9,838 nt of DNA from M0108 sp937862735 (lineage in GTDB: Bacteria > Pseudomonadota > Gammaproteobacteria > Chromatiales > Chromatiaceae), in NCBI GenBank assembly GCA_937862735.1, contig CALMDH010000035.1, forward strand, positions 1 through 9,838. Reading direction: 5' to 3'. Below, in pieces: positions 6,590 through 9,838 of the stretch. The notes beneath the pieces were generated by a model. The model was not told the DNA's origin. It saw nothing but the letters and a program-made list of their open reading frames with translations, and did not search any database. Within the stretch, counting starts at the first letter, position 1, and every line of letters begins with the position of its first letter. The translations under genes and the position numbers were made by a program.

Positions 6590-7570
6590 CTATCCCGTCC
6601 GTTCCGGCCAGCGGCCACCGAGATAGGCGTCGGTGATGTCGATGCGGCCGTGGCCCAGTTCGCGGCTCACCTCGAGCCGGGCGGCATCGAGGCGGATGCG
6701 CTCCGCCGGTTTGACCTGGCTGTGGAGCGGGCCACCCTCAGCGGGCGGCTTCACGCCCGTGAGGGTGCGGTAGCGCCAGCAGGCGTACCAGTGCCGGTGC
6801 TTGTGCATGTTGGTGATGCCCGCTTCCAGCGTGGCCTTCTCGAAGGCTTTTCGGAATCGGATGTAGGTTTGGGCGTCGGGGATGATGGCGCCGGAGCCGC
6901 AGACGCGGTGGACCTCGTCCAAGAGGTCGCGCTGGCGATCGTGCGTGATGGGAATGGTGCGCGGGCGGCCGCCCTTGCACCAGCTCCCCTTCAGGGTGAC
7001 GAGCCCGCCTTGGTCGGCGGTCGCCGCCCGAAACTTCAGGCTCTCTTCTAGCCGCAGGCCGAAGGCCATTTGCAGGCGTAGGGCGAGCTGCATCCGGTCG
7101 GGAAGGGCGGTCATCCGTTCCCGCGTGGTGGCGTCGGCCCGGTGTCCCTTGAACACCGTCTTTTCCGCCAACCCGAACTGGTTGTTATCGCGGGGGAGGA
7201 GACCGGGTTTCCCGGACTTCGTCGCCCACCAGCGCACCCAGCCCATGCGGTTCTTGATGGTGGCGTCACTCAGGCCCCGCCCCTTCCAGTGGGTGACGAG
7301 GGCGGCGACGTGCTTGGGCTTCAGGGATTGGGCGGCGGGGAGCCGATAGCCCAGCCCGCGCAGCTCCTCCGCAATGAGCAGAAGGCCCGAGCGCCGTTGC
7401 GCTTGGGTGGTGCGGCCGCCGTCGGCGTTGTGCTGGCACAGCGTCCGAAGGCTATAGGCGAGGTCGTCCAACGTCCTCTCTTTCCTTGGTGGCCGCCGTC
7501 GCGGCCGGTTGAATTGGTGAGTGTTAGTGGCCGACCGAATCCCCGGGGGGATGTTGGTCACGCGCCTCAT
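6590..7570 (-). CDS. Tyrosine recombinase, plasmid-type integrase
   Basis: 326-aa phage-integrase-family recombinase of the kind annotated as integrase domain-containing protein on proteobacterial plasmids. The N-terminal core-binding region covers about residues 33-125. The catalytic set looks complete: Arg173 (FGLRLEES), Lys199 (WCKGGRP), His256 and Arg259 (NMHKHRHWY), His307 (ELGHGRI) and Tyr316 (ITDAYLGG). The insertion after the HxxR box (LTGVKPPAEGGP) is typical of this subgroup. The start at 7570 has no ribosome site and lies in the loop of a perfect 7-bp hairpin. An in-frame TAA at 7589-7591 rules out a start further upstream. Its recombination site is unknown. Confidence 0.85.
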   Translation of the reverse strand: MRRVTNIPPGIRSATNTHQFNRPRRRPPRKERTLDDLAYSLRTLCQHNADGGRTTQAQRRSGLLLIAEELRGLGYRLPAAQSLKPKHVAALVTHWKGRGLSDATIKNRMGWVRWWATKSGKPGLLPRDNNQFGLAEKTVFKGHRADATTRERMTALPDRMQLALRLQMAFGLRLEESLKFRAATADQGGLVTLKGSWCKGGRPRTIPITHDRQRDLLDEVHRVCGSGAIIPDAQTYIRFRKAFEKATLEAGITNMHKHRHWYACWRYRTLTGVKPPAEGGPLHSQVKPAERIRLDAARLEVSRELGHGRIDITDAYLGGRWPERTG

Positions 7571-7578
7571 GGGCGCGT
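7560..7578 (-). promoter_or_regulatory. Hairpin around the integrase start codon
   Basis: ACGCGCC (7560-7566) and GGCGCGT (7572-7578) pair perfectly around a five-base loop that contains the integrase ATG. Such a GC-only stem could hide or present the start codon. Confidence 0.5.
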
Positions 7579-8264
7579 CGGGGGCCGGTTACTGCGAACT
7601 TCGTCAAGAGCGGTTCATCGTCCTCCTTGCCTGCCTGTGGCTCCCGCTGTCCCAGCGGGGCCGTCGTGCGTTCTACGGTCGAGCTGGTGCATGGTGTGCG
7701 GTCTCCAAAATGGTTGCCTCCTTGGGCGGCCTCTGCCGAGCCCGGTGGGTCGTGCGGTTGGCTTGGGTGTCGGCGGTGCCGACCGAGCCTCTATTGGCCC
7801 TCTGCGAAACGTCAGGGCCGTTGTCGGCCGAGGTGTCACCTTCCGGTGTCGGGTTCGGGCGCCGAACACGCCCGGACAGCACTTTATGGCCCCTCGGAAA
7901 AGCCCGTTCCTGACATCTTGCTGTTTTGGTGCGGAAATGCCGTGTATTCGCGGTTGGCGCCCTGCCAACCTTCGGCTGGGGAGCTTGCTTCCCGCCGCCG
8001 TCACTACCTCCGCCATTTGACAGCTCCGGTAGTGACGGCGCCTCGCGCCGTGTTCGGCAGGCAACACCTGCCGACGGGGAAGAGGGCTTCCCCGAACCCC
8101 ATCCTGTCGGGCCTTCCCTCCCAGCCGGAGGCTTTGGGGAAGGCCCGAGCGGGGGGGCAACCGACGCCCCCGCACCCTGTCGGAGGTGTATATGCGTAAT
8201 ATTAGCCGGTGATTTTCCTGCTGCGCACCTTCACTATCGAGTCATGGTGCAGTTCGTCCATATA
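7571..8264. other. Gene-free, hairpin-rich stretch upstream of the integrase
   Basis: No convincing gene is found here. Open frames on both strands give Arg/Pro/Gly-rich proteins without family features, as expected of GC-rich non-coding DNA. Perfect inverted repeats with arms of six or more bases include 7643-7659 (CCCGCTG, loop TCC), 7769-7783 (GTCGGC, loop GGT), 7796-7819 (GGCCCT) and 7853-7867 (GTTCGG, loop GCG), followed by the dense block from 7952. TGTCGG occurs five times (7768, 7822, 7847, 8105, 8178). Possible roles are a structured RNA, a recombination site or a long leader of the integrase. The stretch turns AT-rich after about 8190. Confidence 0.55.
7952..8173. ncRNA. Candidate structured RNA or folded DNA site
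   Basis: Nearly every base falls in a hairpin: GGTTGGC 7952-7958 with 7964-7970; GGGAG 7979-7983 with TTCCC 7989-7993 (one G-U pair); a 13-bp stem 7996-8008 with 8028-8040; an 8-bp stem 8054-8061 with 8067-8074; an abutting 8-bp stem 8075-8082 with 8087-8094; a 12-bp stem 8107-8118 with 8137-8148 with a nested AGCC-GGA-GGCT; and GGGGGC 8153-8158 with 8166-8171. Wobble pairs are mixed, so the strand is not settled. No known RNA family is recognised. Confidence 0.4.
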
Positions 8265-9077
8265 TTACAACTTTGGCACCAAAGCGGGGTTATATGTTTG
8301 GCTATTCTTCGCTTTCTCAATCGCTGAAGATAGTATTTTTTTCCAATTGCCAGCCATTTGATCTTCTGTAAATGGATTAAACATACTGGTCCTTATGTAC
8401 ATAACGGTTTTTTTGTCCATTATGTAGATTCCTGCTGATACATTTATTACTAGTTCCAAATTATTGCTTATCGCGCCATGCTTTCCGTATCTATAATCGT
8501 TGCAAAAATCTACATTCTTTCGAGACCCGCCCGAGAATGTCCAACAACTTCCATTTCCTGGTTTAGCATTATTATATGCCCCATATTTTTGAGCTAGTTG
8601 TTTATCTAAATCGTCTACGCTCGGACGCTCACCCTCCGCACGGAAATCAACGTACCTATCTAGTTTATATAGTTTTTGACCAAAAATAGGATCGCTATAT
8701 TCTAATGTTATCCGATCGATTACTTGTATTATGGTGCCATCTTGGCTTTTTTTGACTTTTATATACTTATCCATACTAGGGAATGTTTCGGTTTCAAACG
8801 AGATATTCTTGCCTATTATAATGCTTGAGCCTTTGTATTTATTTATATACGACTCCTCTTTTGTATACCCATCGGCTTCTAGCTTCTTTCTGGCCGTTAT
8901 ATATGTATCTCCTATATAAATGCCGGCGACGTCAGTTACAAACCCGCTTACTTTATAGGGAGAATCTCTTACTTCGCTATGCTGTATAGGAATATTTATT
9001 GTTTCATCGGCGCGCGCTTCGACGCTTGCTGTACAAATAATAATTGCCGCAGCACATGCTATACCTGCTTTATACAT
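8265..9077 (-). CDS. Exported protein of unknown function in an AT-rich island
   Basis: 270-aa protein that I do not assign to a family. It has a clear signal peptide: MYK, a hydrophobic stretch AGIACAAAIIICTASV, and probable cleavage after ARA at residue 23. The mature protein of about 247 aa should be periplasmic or secreted. Visible features are GIYIGDTYITARKKLEADGY (52-71), DDLDKQLAQKYG (155-166), two cysteines (178 and 192) that could form a disulfide, and a helical C-terminus. The start at 9077 has AAGGGG six bases upstream; starts further up lack one and would bury the signal peptide. The gene is AT-rich with many ATA and TTA codons, unlike its neighbours, which points to recent transfer. 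It is monocistronic. Confidence 0.82.
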   Translation of the reverse strand: MYKAGIACAAAIIICTASVEARADETINIPIQHSEVRDSPYKVSGFVTDVAGIYIGDTYITARKKLEADGYTKEESYINKYKGSSIIIGKNISFETETFPSMDKYIKVKKSQDGTIIQVIDRITLEYSDPIFGQKLYKLDRYVDFRAEGERPSVDDLDKQLAQKYGAYNNAKPGNGSCWTFSGGSRKNVDFCNDYRYGKHGAISNNLELVINVSAGIYIMDKKTVMYIRTSMFNPFTEDQMAGNWKKILSSAIEKAKNSQTYNPALVPKL

Positions 9078-9235
9078 AATGCGCCCCTTTACTTTGTATG
9101 CCATCATGTTTGCGCTGCTCCGAGACAGACACTTCAGTGGAAGCAGCTCCATCCGACTTTAAAATTAGTATGTTTACTTATTTTTTTTACTGCTATGCCA
9201 ACGCTATGCCGTAGCCGTGTTTGATTTTCAATGCG
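9078..9235. other. AT-rich intergenic region, probable promoter of the exported gene
   Basis: It lies between the resolvase end and the exported-protein start, both on the minus strand. On that strand TTGGCA is followed, after a poly-A-containing spacer, by TAAGTA, a weak promoter-like pair at about 9168-9194. An eight-T run on the plus strand lies at about 9181-9188. No terminator stem is evident next to it. Confidence 0.3.
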
Positions 9236-9784
9236 TTAGGCCTTCAACCTCGAAATCATGCTGTGCGACACGTTGAACGACCGGGCGATGTCGAGCACCC
9301 CTTCCCCTGCATCTCGCCGTGCAAGCGCCTCCTGCCGCTGGTGAGGGGTAAGCTTAGGCTTACGGCCCACCTTCACGCCCCGTGCCTTGGCGCGCTCCCT
9401 GCCCTCCCCTGTGCGAGCGCGGATCAACTCGCGCTCGAACTCCGCAAGGCCACCCAGCACCGTCAGCATCAAACGGCCGTGCGGGGTGGTGGTATCGGCC
9501 CACTGGTCGCCGAGGGAACGGAACAGCGCGCCGCGCTCCGCCACCGTGGCTAGGGTGTTGAGGAGATCCCGGGTCGAGCGCGCCAGCCGGTCGAGGCGGG
9601 TGACGAGGAGCACGTCCCCGGCGCCGAGGGTGCCCATGAGCTTCGCCAGCTGGGCGCGGTCGGTCTTGGTGCCGCTGACCTTCTCCTGAAAGACAGCGGC
9701 CGCCCCGGCGGCCCGTAGGGCCTCTATTTGGGCGTCGAGTGTCTGACCGTCCGTCGACACCCGAGCGTACCCGTAAATCGTCAT
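9236..9784 (-). CDS. Tn3-type serine recombinase (resolvase/invertase)
   Basis: 182-aa site-specific serine recombinase. MTIYGYARVSTDGQTLDAQ carries the nucleophile Ser10 with Arg8. VTRLDRLARSTRDLL supplies the conserved active-site arginines Arg66 and Arg69. A long E-helix follows (GGLAEFERELIRARTGEGRE). The C-terminal helix-turn-helix covers about residues 161-181 (DIARSFNVSHSMISRLKA). The length is normal and the gene complete. The start at 9784 gives the canonical N-terminus; an ATG five codons earlier (9799) is equally possible, and neither has a ribosome site. It could resolve cointegrates or plasmid multimers. No Tn3 transposase or terminal repeat is visible, so its parent element is not identified. 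Confidence 0.92.
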   Translation of the reverse strand: MTIYGYARVSTDGQTLDAQIEALRAAGAAAVFQEKVSGTKTDRAQLAKLMGTLGAGDVLLVTRLDRLARSTRDLLNTLATVAERGALFRSLGDQWADTTTPHGRLMLTVLGGLAEFERELIRARTGEGRERAKARGVKVGRKPKLTPHQRQEALARRDAGEGVLDIARSFNVSHSMISRLKA

Positions 9785-9838
9785 AGAATTGGCTTTCATT
9801 TTGCACGTATGTTTCGCACAGAATAAGCCGTTGAAATG
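9785..9838. other. Upstream region of the resolvase, possible res site
   Basis: Resolvases usually act at a res site next to their own start. Here an imperfect inverted repeat (TGCACGTA at about 9803-9810 against TTCGCACA at about 9813-9820, matching at five of eight positions) is visible before the window ends. It is too weak and too short a stretch to assign firmly. Confidence 0.2.

Noticed and set aside
7952..8173. Integron attC sites
   Set aside because: The hairpins lack the GTTRRRY/RYYYAAC core pairs, and the recombinase lacks an evident IntI-type context or cassette array.
7768..8183. Five TGTCGG copies as replication iterons
   Set aside because: Spacing is irregular, flanking bases differ, and there is no rep gene in the window.
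7142..8199. Open frames on both strands across the integrase 5' end and the hairpin stretch
   Set aside because: Low-complexity Arg/Gly/Pro translations, no supporting ribosome sites, and the sequence is dominated by inverted repeats.
8196..8204. TAATATTAC on the minus strand, identical to the nonanucleotide of geminivirus-like rolling-circle origins
   Set aside because: It is not in a stem-loop, no Rep gene is present, and a single 9-mer can occur by chance in this AT-rich edge.

Overview
The window is a GC-rich, modular stretch of accessory DNA. It holds a relaxase with its origin of transfer, a broken conjugation coupling gene, a toxin-antitoxin pair, a tyrosine integrase, a serine resolvase and an insertion sequence. 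No chromosomal housekeeping gene and no replication gene is visible. The composition and the gene families (IS21, RSF1010-like MobQ relaxase, ParDE, plasmid-type integrase) suggest a plasmid or mobilizable island of a GC-rich proteobacterium, probably an alphaproteobacterium. The host is an inference.

Positions 2-2523: a complete IS21-family element with istA and istB in one operon, doubled terminal repeats at both ends and a terminator-like hairpin after istB. It sits inside a minus-strand VirD4/TraG-like coupling-protein gene, of which only the N-terminal part (2501-3589) is in the window. Positions 3590-3806 separate this gene from a divergent MobQ relaxase and carry a clear RSF1010-type oriT (hairpin plus nic core). 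The relaxase (3807-5612) has a long proline-rich, repeat-bearing tail with a good internal ribosome site and start codon at the domain border. Relaxase, oriT and coupling gene form a transfer module, now probably dependent on a coupling protein supplied in trans.

Positions 5618-6267: a minus-strand parDE operon with its likely operator, which would stabilise the element. Positions 6261-7570: a tyrosine integrase followed closely by a small unrecognised gene. Upstream of the integrase, about 690 bp carry no convincing gene. This stretch is filled with perfect inverted repeats, and 7952-8173 is almost continuously self-complementary with two mutually exclusive folds. It is the best candidate here for an undescribed structured RNA or folded recombination site.

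Positions 8200-9235: an AT-rich island encoding one exported protein of unknown function, clearly of different origin from its surroundings. Positions 9236-9784: a Tn3-type resolvase ending the window.
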